Assembly: GCA_009667805.1 (NCBI GenBank)
Contig: CM019069.1
Location: 96,507,204 to 96,571,203, forward strand
Origin: Leptobrachium leishanense
Lineage: Eukaryota > Chordata > Amphibia > Anura > Megophryidae
Direction: 5' to 3'
DNA: 64,000 nt
Shown here: piece after piece, positions 1 through 10,835 of the stretch
Numbering within the stretch: the first letter of the stretch is position 1
Layout: each line of letters starts with the position of its first letter
The notes under the pieces: generated by a model
Told to the model about the DNA's origin: nothing
Database searches by the model: none
What the model saw: only the letters and a program-made list of their open reading frames with translations
Made by a program: the position numbers and the translations under genes

Positions 1-322
1 TGGCTCGCGCTGCCCTTAATGGGTGAGGTGAGAACTTCCACACTGCAAAACAGACGCAGTCTCATATTGCGGCCACCGTGCCGGTGAGACCCTCTGCGCA
101 TCCGCCTCACCTTAAGGCATGGTGCACACTTGACCTCAGTGCCACTGCGGTGCTTTACCCAATCGCTCTGCAGCAACTCCAGTATCTGTAGAGCGATTGG
201 TTGAGCGATCCAGTTGGATTATATACTATATTTGTGCGTATTTGCATAATTAAATTGGGCCGGTCTGGATGACATCCAGGGCTGATTTTCTGTCCCAGTC
301 CAGCCCTGCTCACCCCTGTAGC

Positions 323-535
323 TCCATGTTAAACAAAACACAGAGGTTTTGGTTTATTTGAATGGTCATTAAAGTGTAAGCTCTTCTGCCGCATCACGAC
401 ACCTCTGGGTCAGGCTAGTCCTTCCTAATGAAACCAAAAGCTGCTTTCTAAGCAACCACATGTCCTCATGCGGCTTCTCAGCCATGAGAGAAACTGGTGG
501 GTTTTATTTATACCCTCACCAGGAGCAATTCAGGT
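323..535 (+). repeat. Interspersed repeat fragment, unclassified
   Basis: This stretch aligns by eye with 59830-60040: both read TCCATGT, a run like AACAAAAC, GAGGTTTT, a T-rich stretch, AATGG.CATT and GTAAGCTC, and both end in GGTGGGTTTTATTTATAC. A shorter piece of the same family is at 53341-53360. No terminal repeats or coding potential were recognised. It is probably an old dispersed element; its class is unknown. Confidence 0.45.
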
Positions 536-610
536 TTATAAAATACGTCTACCTTATTGATGTACTTATACACACTGCAAATTACAGAGCTCACTTCAAT
601 AAACCTTCCA

Positions 611-882
611 GTAATGTGCAGTGTGTAAAAGCGTATCACAGAGCTCCACAGCAATAAAACTCATAGTAATGTGCAGAGTGTATGAGCGTATCACAGAGCT
701 CCACAGCAATAAAACTCATAGTAATGTGCAGTGTGTAAAAGCGTATCACAGAGCTCCACAGTAATAAAACTCACAGTAATGAGCGGTGTGTATGAGCGTA
801 TCACAGAATCCACACCAATAAAACTCACAGTAATGTGCAGTGTGAATGAGTGTATAACAGAGCTCCACAGCAATAAAAAAGG
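611..882. repeat. 55-bp minisatellite, five units
   Basis: Units start at 611, 666, 721, 776 and 830, giving periods of 55, 55, 55 and 54 bases. The unit begins GTAATGTGCAGTGTG, continues with CGTATCACAGAGCTCCACAG and ends in CAATAAAACTCATA. Short reading frames that cross it on both strands translate the repeat and are not genes. Confidence 0.9.
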
Positions 883-899
883 TAATGTACCAATATCAG

Positions 900-1855
900 T
901 TTATTCAAACCCCCTGCATATCATTTTACACCCCCAGTACATGATTTTACACCCACCAGCATAGCAATTTACACCCCAGTAAATCAGTTTACAGCCCCAG
1001 ACCCCAGTATATCAATTTACAGCCCCCCCCAGTATATCTATTTACGGCCCCCAGACCCAGTATATCATTTACAGCCCCCAGACCCAGTATATCAATTTAC
1101 AGCCCCCAGTATAGCAATTTACAGCCCCCCCAGTATATCTATTTACGGCCCCCAGACCCAGTATATCTATTTACAGCCCCAGACCCAGTATATCAATTTA
1201 CAGCCCCCAGTATATCTATTTACAGCCCCCAGACCCAGTATATCCATTTACAGCCCCCCCAGTATATCTATTTACAGCCCCCAGACCCAGTATATCCATT
1301 TACAGCCCCCCAGTATATCTATTTACAGCCCCCAGACCCAGTATTTCAATTTACAGCCCCCCAGTATATCTATTTACAGCCCCCAGACCCAGTATATCCA
1401 TTTACAGCCCCCAGACCCTGTATATCCATTTACAGCCCCCAGACCCAGTATAGCAATTTACAGCCCCCCAGTAAATCTATTTACAGCCCTCAGACCCAGT
1501 ATAGCAATTTACAGCCCCCAGTATATCTATTTACAGCCCCCAGACCCAGTATATCCATTTACAGCCCCCCAGTATATCCATTTACAGCCCCCAGACCCAG
1601 TATATCCATTTACAGCCCCCAGTATATCCATTTACAGCCCCCAGAATATCCATTTACAGCCCCCAGACCCAGTATATCCATTTACAGCCCCCCAGTATAT
1701 CCATTTACAGCCCCCAGACCCAGTATATCCATTTACAGCCCCCCTAGAATAGCAATTTACAGCCCCCCTAGAATAGCAATTTACAGCCCCCCTAGAATAG
1801 CAATTTAAAGCCCCCCCCAGTATATTAATCTACACCCCCCTCCCATTAGTTTATT
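900..1855. repeat. Degenerate CAGTATATC minisatellite, about 1 kb
   Basis: About 35 imperfect units mix two forms. Short units read CAGTATATC then ATTTACAGCCCCC, and long units add AGACC before the next CAGTATATC. The array is homogenised in the middle (about 1190-1740) and frays at both ends, where units read TAGAATAGCAATT or CATATCATTTT. That pattern is usual for an array growing by slippage or unequal exchange. It encodes nothing. Confidence 0.9.
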
Positions 1856-1862
1856 CACACCT

Positions 1863-2146
1863 GGTAATAAATCTCCTCTCTGCCTCGCTCCTCCATCGCA
1901 GCAGAGTGAAAGCACGCGGGCTGGTGGCTCCTCCTGCAGTAGTTTTCCTGGGCTATGTGGATCACGTGTGGGGGCGGCGCCAAATTACACAGTGTGCCTG
2001 CTCGTGTTAAGAACGTGGGATGGGACTGAGACAGGCACACACACTGCAGCGCCGCCGCAAATCAGATTTTTCCGCCCCTCAAACTGGCAGCAGGCCAGGA
2101 CAGTAAGGCGGCCACCTGTGCCGCCTTACATTAGCGCCGGCCCTGG
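1863..2146. other. No gene seen; GC-rich interval
   Basis: This stretch follows the minisatellite and includes a G/C-rich patch near 1955-2110. Open frames here lack splice context or recognisable similarity. Confidence 0.4.
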
Positions 2147-2189
2147 TCGGCTTATACACGGGTCGGCTTATACCCGAATATATACGGTA
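2147..2189 (+). mobile_element. Right end of a TATAAGCC mariner-like element
   Basis: The sequence GGCTTATACCCGAATATATACGGTA matches in pattern the right terminus of the element at 19695-20660, which ends CCCGAGTATATACGGTA. Only the terminal 40 or so bases are recognisable. The family is assigned to Tc1/mariner because the intact copy is bounded by TA dinucleotides. Confidence 0.55.
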
Positions 2190-2397
2190 TTTGCATTATT
2201 TTGGATAATTATTTTTGGGATAATAAATTATTATTTTGTGTTTCAAACTTTATCTGACTCCGTGTGTTTACTAGACTCTTGTTTGCACGGATTTCAGTGA
2301 GTTATTCCTAAGTATTACAGGCTTACTATATAAACAACACATTTCGTTTCCAAAAAATTTGAGACGCTTTTAGACACAAAATTTTGAAAAAATTAGG

Positions 2398-2413
2398 CCG
2401 CCAGGGAGGTTAA
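2398..2413 (+). mobile_element. Terminal remnant of a TTAA-type element
   Basis: CCGCCAGGGAGG followed by TTAA is the inverted counterpart of the terminus at 9043 (TTAA then CTTCCCTGGCGG). The opposite end of this copy was not found, so only the end is annotated. piggyBac-like is the likely superfamily because of the TTAA target. Confidence 0.5.
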
Positions 2414-2782
2414 GAAACAATTTTTTTTTTTAATTCTTAATTTTAGAATTTTTGCATAGACAGACAGTGAACCAACAGCGAATAGTGGCTGCGCAGGGCC
2501 ATATTAAGTCCTCGAAATAGACCTATTTAATAATAGACATAAAACAAAGAGAAGCAATATCTTGTAATAAGTCATCCGCAATATCAAAAGAGAAGAAAAA
2601 AAAAGGCCTCCGCAGGGGAAAAGCTCAGCTGAGAGACTGTATAAAAACTAAAGCGTCCTCCATGGTAAACAAAGCGTCTCAGAAAATGAGGGAAGAGAAA
2701 TATTTCAGGGGGGGCACATCAAAAAAGTACAGAGGCGGAGGGTCTCGGCTTACTGGAGGGAGAATAGAAAATCGGCATGGGG

Positions 2783-3409
2783 TCATCGTATCAAAAACGC
2801 ATAGGTCTGCAACAAATAAGGGCAAAATGGCGATTGCATACCGCCTCTGCCAGTGTCCAGCGGGAAGGCCGCGTGATCAGCCCCATCCTGCAGAGGCATC
2901 TCCCATACTGCGCGGTAGGCAGATATCTTCCGGGTTAACTCCACCATGGCACAGGCCCCGGGTAGGCGCTTCAGCCCGCTGGCTGACTGCTTCCCAGGGT
3001 TCCGTCGTGGTCTCGGCAAGGGCAGGGTGAGGGCAAACGGCACAGGGTCCTCCGCCACCTCACCGATCTCTTCAGGCAGCTGCACTTTGCCCTCGTCACT
3101 CTCGGAGGTCTCTGCTTCCATTCCGTCCTCCGAATCCGCTCCATTTGGAGCCTCTGTTCGTCGATCCAGCACCTCCATCAGTCGGCGCCATGTACCACGT
3201 GTGAGCGGCATATCTTCGTCCTCTCCAGCCACCGACTCCAGACAGGCCTCGAGGTAATCCAATACCGATCCCAGAGTCCTGGCGGGGGGAGGGCTAGCCA
3301 GCCGCCACCACCAGTCTGCGCCCTCAGTCGCTCCAGGGACAGCCACAGCAGTCAGAAGATGGGGGCCCCTCCATCCTCGCAGCAACTGCACGCCCAGATC
3401 TGGGGTCAT
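2783..3409 (-). CDS. Hypothetical 208-codon ORF, possibly retroelement-derived
   Basis: This is an uninterrupted reading frame of 208 codons on the minus strand. It is GC-rich in a generally AT-rich region. The product is acidic in the middle (about residues 60-130, many E and D), starts MTPDLGVQLL and has no recognised domain. Upstream on the same strand, near 3680, the sequence reads GGGGGCGTGGCT, almost the GGGGGCGTGGCC that opens the L1 at 41844. The ORF may therefore be the 5' portion of an L1-like element inserted antisense, but no ORF2 follows. A host exon is possible but no convincing splice pair was seen. Confidence 0.35.
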   Translation of the reverse strand: MTPDLGVQLLRGWRGPHLLTAVAVPGATEGADWWWRLASPPPARTLGSVLDYLEACLESVAGEDEDMPLTRGTWRRLMEVLDRRTEAPNGADSEDGMEAETSESDEGKVQLPEEIGEVAEDPVPFALTLPLPRPRRNPGKQSASGLKRLPGACAMVELTRKISAYRAVWEMPLQDGADHAAFPLDTGRGGMQSPFCPYLLQTYAFLIR

Positions 3410-3758
3410 AGGAAAATCCGGTCTGGAGTCAGATCATAGGCCCCCAAGATGGCCGACAGGAGATTGTACTCAGCAGGGAATGAAGGCTCCAGAAGTCATG
3501 TCTCTGGTCCGGGGGAAGGGGCAAAACAGACCCCGGACAGCTCACTTCCTGTGGCTAGCCCTGTAGGCACCCCTAATTCAAAAATCTTCGTTAAAAAAGT
3601 CAGCTGTGGGTCCCTAAGGGTAGCAGACGTGCGGAGCTCCACCAAAATAAGTCTGCTCCCGATGGTAGCCAGCCACGCCCCCTTTAAGAAACTATTTGAC
3701 TTTATATGTGTCAATGGGTGCATCCGTTTTATGATATTTTGTGTTTTAAACTGCCCAG

Positions 3759-4640
3759 TAGAGATGCACCGAAATTTCGGCCGCCGATACATCCCGGCCA
3801 AAAATGATATTTTCGCCTGTAGGTCGAAAGGGAAAAACTGGTCGAAAATGCAGCATATAATGATCGCTGGAGCCTCCAGGTGGTGCTGTGACAGTACCTG
3901 AGTCGACACTGCATCTGCACGAGAGGAGGAAAAGGATTGTGCTGTGTGTTTTTTTTTTTCCTCTTTCAGTGCAGCCAGCGATTAAATCTGGAGGGAATAA
4001 TTTGTGTGTTTATTCTCCTACCTGTACAGACTCCTCCATACAGGGAAATGGTCAGGTTTGTGTTCTCACCCGCCATACAGAGATAAGAAAGTGCACTCTG
4101 TGCTGCTGGGGTGAGAGGGCTGAGTGCCCAAACCAGAGAGCCATTTAACCATTTCACCTCCAGTTACTACAGAGAGATGGGGAAAAAGAAAGAGGGCGAG
4201 AAAGGGAAAGAAAGAGATCAAGAGTGGGACAGAGGCAAAAAATACTGAAGCAATAATACAACAATCTAATTGCAGGAATTTAATTTGCTTCTCTGCTTGT
4301 CTGTGTATTAACCCATTGCTATACAGAGTGTAATAACCTGCTGAATCTGCAGAATACATATTACTTCGTGGGCTTTATTAACCCATTATTATACAGACCT
4401 AATTAACCCATTACTATACAGAGTGTAATGACTTGCTAAATTCCTAGTAAGTTTTATCAACACATTTCTACCAAGTAATCACTTCATGGAATATTTATTT
4501 ATATAGTGTAATATAAGGCGGGGATGCTACAATTACAGCATTTTTTTTAATGAGGCGATCAGTTTTGGTTTCAGTTTTTCAGCCAAATGCCTTCTCCATT
4601 TTCGATTTCAGGCCAGAATTTCCATTTCGTTGCATCACTA
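3759..4640. mobile_element. hAT element, TAGAGATGCACCGAAA family
   Basis: The left end reads TAGAGATGCACCGAAATTTC and the right end GTTGCATCACTA, its degraded inverse. The flanks CTGCCCAG (3751-3758) and CTGGCCAC (4641-4648) agree at 6 of 8 positions, an aged 8-bp target duplication typical of hAT. The interior (882 bp in all) has no transposase frame and repeats the motif AACCCATT.CTATACAG several times. This family is distinct from the one at 11920. Confidence 0.75.
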
Positions 4641-4799
4641 CTGGCCACCAGAGTATGTTTACATCACTTGCTCCTCACTTTGTGGCATTGAAAATAGAAT
4701 CGAGTGAATTGGTCAGAAGTCCAAAATCCCACGTACGGAATTGCATTATATGGGAAGTATGCAAAGGACATCACCGGGGGTAGATTAGAAGTCCTTTAA

Positions 4800-5238
4800 G
4801 GCTAGGGTCAGACGAACGCATTCTGTGCGGACTGTGCGTCCGTGCACAACGGACGTACTTTGTGACTGACGACAAGGTAGTGGCCACACAGTCCGTTTTT
4901 GTGACTGACGTTTTTTTTCACTGATGTAGAAGGGAAAACAAATTAATATGAAAAATATTTTGTCCCTTAAAATGCTGGACATCAAAAATGCAGTCCGTCT
5001 GACTTCGCTCCATCACTCACACACAAAGCGTTGCGGACGCAGCGCACTCTGTGCGTCCATTCTAACGGATTTACGTTCTTGCCTGCCTTGCGTCCGTTTG
5101 CCACGTCCATTGTGCGTCCGCAGTTCAGTGCGGACATACTTCGTGTGTGGGGCTCCATTGATCATAATTATATGCTATAACGGACATACAAATGTGCGGC
5201 AACACGGACGTGATCAGTGCGCTCATCTGACACCGGCC
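4800..5238. mobile_element. PIF/Harbinger-like MITE, GGCTAGGGTCAGAC subfamily
   Basis: It begins GGCTAGGGTCAGACGAACGC and ends GCGCTCATCTGACACCGGCC, near-inverse ends. The 3-bp duplication is TAA on both sides (4797-4799, 5239-5241), matching the TWA target of PIF/Harbinger elements. The interior is rich in CGGACGT and CGTCCGT motifs on both strands and has no long ORF. It sits inside the old repeat at 3650-5500. Confidence 0.8.
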
Positions 5239-5582
5239 TAAGCCCGCTAACAGATCTCATTCAGCTCTCATCTCTCCTCTTGGGTAGCATAGACGGCACA
5301 ATAGACTCCCTTCAGCCTTATCTAAACATTTCCTATTCTGCCTCATCACTACTGAAGAAGGTATACTAAAGCTGTAGGGATACTAAAGGGAACCTTTGCT
5401 CAAATTTTTTAAATGTTGCATCAGGGGAAAAATGGAAACGGGAAGTAAAAACCTAACTTTACTTTTCCTTTTTACATGCAGTTGCGTCAAAGAAAAACAA
5501 ACGGTAAGCTCTCGAGCTGGGTCCTCTCTCCTACTGTTGAGCTGGGTCCTCTCTCCTACTGTTCTGTTTGTTTAACTTTTAT

Positions 5583-5655
5583 GTACATTTTTTATTCTAT
5601 CACATTATACAGCGCTTCGGAACTTGTTGGCGCTTTATAAATACCTGTAGCATGT
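5583..5655 (+). repeat. L2-type LINE 3' tail fragment
   Basis: TTATACAGCGCTTCGGAAC followed by GGCGCTTTATAAATA is the characteristic 3' terminus of L2-like LINEs. The longer copy at 7775-8145 has the same tail. Only the terminus is present. Confidence 0.6.
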
Positions 5656-7066
5656 GGTTTGTTGTTTTTTTTTGTTCAACCCCCAAGTAATCTAGTTAAG
5701 TCTCATGTCTATGGTTGCGCTCCTTTAATAATTTTGATGCAGTATTTTGTCATGCAGGTTTAATGCCACCGCCCCCTGCCCCTCTTTTAAAGAGGACTAA
5801 AAAATGACTGGTGCCTGCCAGTTACTGGTGAACATATGCCACATATTGGCCTCCTGCCTCAGAAGCTCAGGAGGACCAGGCATTGGGATATTAAATATTC
5901 AGAAGCATTAGGATGATCTATTAAGGAAGTGCTGCGCGTCTTGTCCGTTGGTTTGTAGTTTATTTACATAATTACATAGTTTTAATTTCTTTAGTTTTAT
6001 TAGGTAGGCCCCAGTCTTTTTTGTGCAACCAGGTGGGCTACAGACGTACTCGTTTTTGAGATGAATTATCCAGAGATGTTCTGTGTTCATTTGTACCAGA
6101 AAATATACTGGAAATCTATTACCAACTAAAATGTTTTATGTTTAAACCTGTTAAAGGACTTTCTAGATGATGACATTTTACCTTTTTAGCTGAAAAAAAG
6201 AGCAGTATGATTTTTTTATTTTTTTTATGGCTCCGTCTTCTGCCGTCCTGTCTCAATCTGTAAACCGTAAATGGATTTCAGTGCCCTTTTCCTACAGAAC
6301 AGCACCACCCTCGCACTCACTGTCAACACAATAAAGATGAGTCTGCAGTATATTGAAGGTTAATAAATATGATACATTTTTTTTATGGAGGAATCAAGGT
6401 GGAGGATCTTAAGGCATCAGGATCACCTGTTTCATCTACTGCTTGTCTTAACTAATGTCTTATGAGACCTGAGAAATTCTGTTTCAAATGTGGAAGGGGT
6501 AGAGTCCTCATTTCACCATAAGCAATGCAAACATCACTACTTGATATGCAGCTTAGCATGTCTGCTTGAGGAGTTGATTGTTTTTTGTCCACAAATCAAA
6601 GTTCTGGAACAAATGGAAAATTAGGCATTCCATTTCGCTCCATATCTTTGAGTACAAAATGTACATTTACTCAAATTTCTTTTCAAAACACTAGACACAA
6701 ATTACTACAAGAAATAGTAGTAGTGGTCTTTTAAGTCCACACTGTAAATTTCTTATTTCAGGATCCAGATCTCATTTCTTTGTTTAGTTATTTTCAAAAA
6801 CAATTAGAAAAATAACAGAAATGTGAATGCTTCAGAATGGCGATGACCCTATAGGGTTTATTCACCATGTACCATCTTTTTCAGTTTAACTATTTTATCT
6901 ATTTTATCAGTTGATCTATTCTCTTCAGAGAACTTCATATAACTTAAATGTTTGCCGAGTAAGGCATTGTGACACAAATTCATATGCCATGGACCAACAT
7001 GAGTGGCTCCTGAATAGTTGAACGAACTCTGGGACTAGGCTGAACACAAGGCTGAGGTTTTAAATC
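5656..7066. other. No recognisable gene or element
   Basis: This is AT-rich single-copy-looking sequence. No long ORF, convincing splice pair or terminal repeats were seen. It may be intronic or intergenic host sequence. Confidence 0.4.
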
Positions 7067-7150
7067 AGGGCTGTCAAACTCACAGCAAGGGCCGGATTTG
7101 AATGCAGGCACGTGCCTACAGGCGCCTACCACAGGGCCTTGCTCTGTAAA
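7067..7150 (+). mobile_element. Possible hAT-type end fragment
   Basis: CAGGGCTGTCAAACTC, followed by GGGCCGGATTTGAATG, resembles the left end of short vertebrate hAT repeats. No matching right end was seen before the mariner-like end at 7151. The assignment is weak. Confidence 0.3.
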
Positions 7151-7411
7151 TACTGTAGATACTCGAGTATACCGCTAGATTTGTGACAAAAATTTACCAT
7201 AAAATTGGAGGGGTTGTGTTATATTCGAGACATCTGCATTGCGTGTTAAACAAAACAAAAAAAACTAGCTCTGGATCCCAAGTCTCCCGGAAGTTCCGGT
7301 ATTCTCACTGAAGTGCATGTGGGCTCCCTGATGCTTGCAAACACTTCAGGAACTCCCGGATTCAGGAGAGGTGGGATCCATCACGGCCAGAGGGCATGCT
7401 CGATTTAAGAT
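7151..7411 (+). mobile_element. Mariner-like element, left-end copy
   Basis: It starts TACTGTAGATACTCGAGTAT and shares the subterminal block (CCGCTAGATTTGTGACAAA, AAAATTGGAGGGGT, TTATATTCGAGACATCTGCA) with the elements at 34123-35546 and, inverted, 37508-38357. The internal CCCTGATGCTTGCA and CACGGCCAGAGGGC segments are also present. The copy stops near 7411 without a right end. Confidence 0.65.
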
Positions 7412-7774
7412 CCTTGGCACAGTAAGAACGTGGTGTTTAAAGCTAGGTAAAAAATGTTAAAGAAGTACACCCTGCGTGACCCTATAGTTCACCTAAAAAG
7501 TAAGGATAGAGTATCGTACATACGAGGAAGCAGGCCTTCTGAGGTCAGCAGGTATAGGAGAGATAATGAAAGTTAAGAATGTAGATGTTAACGTCAGAAA
7601 ATTGCTTGGCACCTGTGAATATCGGCACCTTGTGGAGGGGAGTTACTCCACAGGTAGGAGAAAGAAAACAATTGCCTGGGAGAGCTCAAACCAGGCTCAG
7701 AAGCTGTGCCAGATGGGTAAATCGCTGTTAAAAAATAGGATGCAAAATCATATTTGGCTTTACAGATTTCGCAG

Positions 7775-8145
7775 TGATGGACTGCGCATGATAGACTGCA
7801 GGATTTCTTACGCACAGCCCCCACTCTCTGGAACGCTCTCCCTCGTACTGTCAGACTTTCCCCTAACTTCTCTTCCTTCAAACGCTCCCTTAAAACATTC
7901 CTATTTAGGGAAGCCTACCACCCAACTCACTGACACAACCATCAATCACTCTCACCTTACAGTCCTCTCCTCCTGTTTCCAACCCCAACCCTCCTAGATT
8001 GTGAGTTCCTACGGGAATAGGGCCCTCATCTCCTCCTGTACTGTTTGTCAAATGTTGTTCAATGTATTGTAACCCTGTCTATACTGTGCTTATTGTACAG
8101 AGCTGCGGAATATGCTGGTGCTTTATAAATAATGAATAAGATAAG
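7775..8145 (+). mobile_element. L2-type LINE 3' end with degraded ORF2 C-terminus
   Basis: The 5' part translates, with frameshifts, to fragments such as SPTLWNALP and SFKRSLKTFLF, the conserved C-terminal block of L2/CR1 ORF2 proteins. It is followed by TGTGAGTTCCT.CGGGAATAGG and the tail GTACAGAGCTGCGGAATATG then GCTTTATAAATAA. This is a 5'-truncated retrotransposon on the plus strand, broken by frameshifts. Shorter tails of the same group occur at 5583. Confidence 0.7.
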
Positions 8146-9042
8146 TGTGAGGCAGTGTCATCCGAAGCATTATTTTATGTAGCAGCAATCCTATAGCATA
8201 GGAATGTAGAGGTGGGAAAATTCTCTGTTCTTTTCAGTGACGCCTCGCTTGATCAGTGTAAAATACAGATTCTGACTTTTCCAGTGATACCAAAAATGAC
8301 CATGTAATGTGTAAAAAGAAAAAATGTGTTACTGTTATGTCACGTGGGCATCATTACCCAGGATTGGTATTCATGTGCATACAGGCTGCCTCTTGCTGAC
8401 AGTTTCCTGTGGAGTACTGACCTTGGACCAAACCTATCCAGTCAATAGCCGGAGCTCCTTGCAGAGTGAAACCAAAAGTTAGTGACTTTATAAAGAATTT
8501 ACAATTGGAAAAACGCAAACAGGGGGATGGGTAGAATACAATGGTAAAACACACCCCAGCGTTTCCATTGTGGATAGCATGCCAATACCTTCCCCGTTCC
8601 CACACACACCCACTGCTGTAATGAAGCCTGGGGAAGGAAGTCGAGCGAGCTGGCTTAAGCCAGATCCCGGGAGGTCGGATGGAAGCATGGAGAAACAATG
8701 GAATCATATATGTACAGATTCCACATAGGGAAAACAGCACAGTATATACCATGCAACAAAAATAAATAATAAAACACAGACATCAGGGATAGGGCACAGA
8801 AAACACAAATACCCTGCACTTAGAATTGTACGTACAGGGAGACTTCAACAAAGGAGAGGGCTGGGAAAAAATATAAAACATCAGGCCCACACCTCCCATA
8901 TGCATCTCTAGGTCCCTGCACTCCAAGTCTGAAGTGATTATAGTCACAGGTTAGGTATAGAATTTTGCTTTAGGTTACTATTTTTGCTTGGGTTATTGTG
9001 AAGGATAACCCTAGCCCTAACCTTCTCCATTTTTGCTTGATT
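8146..9042. other. No recognisable gene or element
   Basis: This is mixed-composition sequence with no supported gene. Near 9008-9022 there is a short CCCTAGCCCTAACC run, too brief to call a telomeric repeat. Antisense frames at 8354-8752 show no domain. Confidence 0.4.
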
Positions 9043-9046
9043 TTAA

Positions 9047-9435
9047 CTTCCCTGGCGGTCTGATTCTGACATTTTGTATATCAGAATCGGTCCAATTAAT
9101 CTAGCCCCCTAGCGGTATAAGTGTGGCTCGGGGGTTAACTTTCAATACTGAAAGCGGTGTCCCCGAGCCACACTCGGGCCAATACTTATATTTCTCTGCG
9201 TTCCCACGTGTCCCCGCAGTCACACTGCAGCCGATCGTGATGTCACACTTCCTGGTTCACTCCTTGTGAGAAGAGATCCAGGCAGTGTGACGTTGCGAGC
9301 AGCTGGAGGAGACTGTGGGGATCAGCGAGGGAGCGCAGGACATGTAAGTATCCAGTCCAAGGGTGTGGCTCGGGGATACCGCTTATGGTAGAAAAAGTTA
9401 ACCCCGAGCCACACTCGGTAATACCATCAGGGAGG
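9047..9435. mobile_element. TTAA-flanked non-autonomous element, piggyBac-like
   Basis: TTAA (9043-9046) is followed by CTTCCCTGGCGG, and the other end reads ATCAGGGAGG then TTAA (9436-9439). The interior contains an inverted repeat, GTGTGGCTCGGGG near 9121 and again as CCCCGAGCCACACTCGG near 9163 and 9402. No ORF is present. Its right TTAA is shared with the next element. Confidence 0.75.
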
Positions 9436-9439
9436 TTAA

Positions 9440-10027
9440 AGGGATGCTCTAAGCAACATGACCACCTAAGCTATTTTAGGTGGTCATGATGCCCGGAGTA
9501 TGCCGCCCTCTGTCTCCCCTCCCTCCGATCGGCAGAAAATGCTGAAAACAGCTGAGAGAGGCGGAGGAGTTTCCTCCACCCTCCCAGCTGTCAGTCAGCA
9601 GAGCGGGAATCATATTTCCCGCTTCTGCCGACTTTTGCCGAGTAGGAGACGTCATCGCGCTTTCAGCGCGATGACGTCTCCAACTCGCCGCAGTAGCTGG
9701 CGGCAGCGGCTGAGGGTTAGTGTTGCGCATCCTCTTGCGCGCAACACTAATCCTCAGAGGGAGCCGGGAGGAAGCCTGCCGATTGGCTGGCTTACGTGAG
9801 AGGCGCACATGCGCGCTTCTTACGTAAACCAGAAGGCAAGAAGGACGGGAGCGGAAGAGGAGGGAGGTGAGTATGAAAAAAAAAAAAGACGCCGCTGGAA
9901 AGAAGTGGATTTTAGGGTAAGTATTACAGTTACAAGAAAAAAAATAAAAAAAAGATTTATTAAGGGAATACGGATAGGTTAGGATAAAAGAAACGGGGGG
10001 GGGGTGATTTTTGAGTAGAGTGTTCCT
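9440..10027. mobile_element. T2/Kolobok-type MITE
   Basis: The left end after TTAA reads AGGGATGCTCTA, and the right end reads TAGAGTGTTCCT then TTAA (10028-10031). These are near-perfect inverse ends of the TTAAAGGRR type known from Xenopus T2 MITEs. The interior includes a perfect hairpin at 9645-9681 (arms GGAGACGTCATCGCGC) and a larger GC-rich palindromic region. It has no transposase. Confidence 0.8.
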
Positions 10028-10408
10028 TTAAGGCAACAGATTTTGTTCCTTCTTTTGTTGTGAATGCAGAGAGAAACTGTTTTTAAATTTTTCAAAGCAA
10101 AAAATAAAAAAATTCTCCAGTTTTAGCACCTTTTTTTTTTTTTCCGGGACTCCAGATTTCTGTGCTTGCATTCTCCTGTGATATAGATACGGCCCTGCTC
10201 ACAGCTCACCAGATGTTGATGCCTTCAATTCCCTGAATTATTTCAATTCCATAGATGGCCATGGAATCATGGGGGTTGTAGTTCAGAAATATCTGGGGAG
10301 TTTGACTGCCTTTTTTTAAATCTTGGATATAAAATAAAATCAGGCACGTTTTTTGTTTTAGGATTTGCCTGTATCTTGTTTTCTGTTCCCTTACATCACA
10401 GCGTTTTA

Positions 10409-10835
10409 GGCTAGGGTCAGACTAACGCATTTTTCGCGTTGTCCGTGAAAAAGTGCATTCGAACGAATGGACGTATTTTTTCACGGAATACGCGATAGCG
10501 GTCATACGATGCGCATTTTCGTCCATGATTTTGTACGGATCATCAATAAAACACTTTTTGTGTCTGGACGTTATGTTGGCCGGACATTAGCAGCTTCTGA
10601 CGTCTCCCAATCACGCAAACATGCCGCTATGCGGACGCAGCGCACTCTGTACGTCAGTACTAGCGGTTTGACGTTCTTGAAAAAATGCGTTAGTTTGCCA
10701 CTTGCGTTGCGCAGCCGGACTTTCGTGCGGCCGTTCTTCGTATGCTGCCCGGCATTGGACGTCATTTGCTGCTAGCACGGCCGTGATTTAGTGCGGATAA
10801 ACGCACGTTAATACTGCGTTAGTCTGACCTTAGCC
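10409..10835. mobile_element. PIF/Harbinger-like MITE, GGCTAGGGTCAGAC subfamily
   Basis: The ends are GGCTAGGGTCAGACTAACGC and GCGTTAGTCTGACCTTAGCC. The 3-bp TTA duplication is present on both sides (10406-10408 and 10836-10838). The internal sequence is close to that of the copy at 20997-21422, sharing CGTTGTCCGTGAAAAAGTGC, so these two belong to one recently active subfamily. Confidence 0.85.

Larger units (their letters stand above)
3650..5500. mobile_element. Old T2/Kolobok-like repeat split by two insertions
   Basis: Pieces at about 3655-3758, 4641-4799 and 5239-5500 align in order with 62690-63450. Shared landmarks are GCATCC.TTTT.TGATATTTT, CTCACTTTGTGGC, a GGGGGTAG block, CTCATTCAGCT and GGGTAGCATAGAC. 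The first break is a hAT element (3759-4640) and the second a Harbinger element (4800-5238). The better-preserved copy at 62682 is bounded by TTAA, which suggests a T2/Kolobok-type DNA element. Confidence 0.55.

Noticed and set aside
9008..9025. Short CCCTAGCCCTAACC run as an interstitial telomere
   Set aside because: Fewer than three imperfect units; it could easily be chance.
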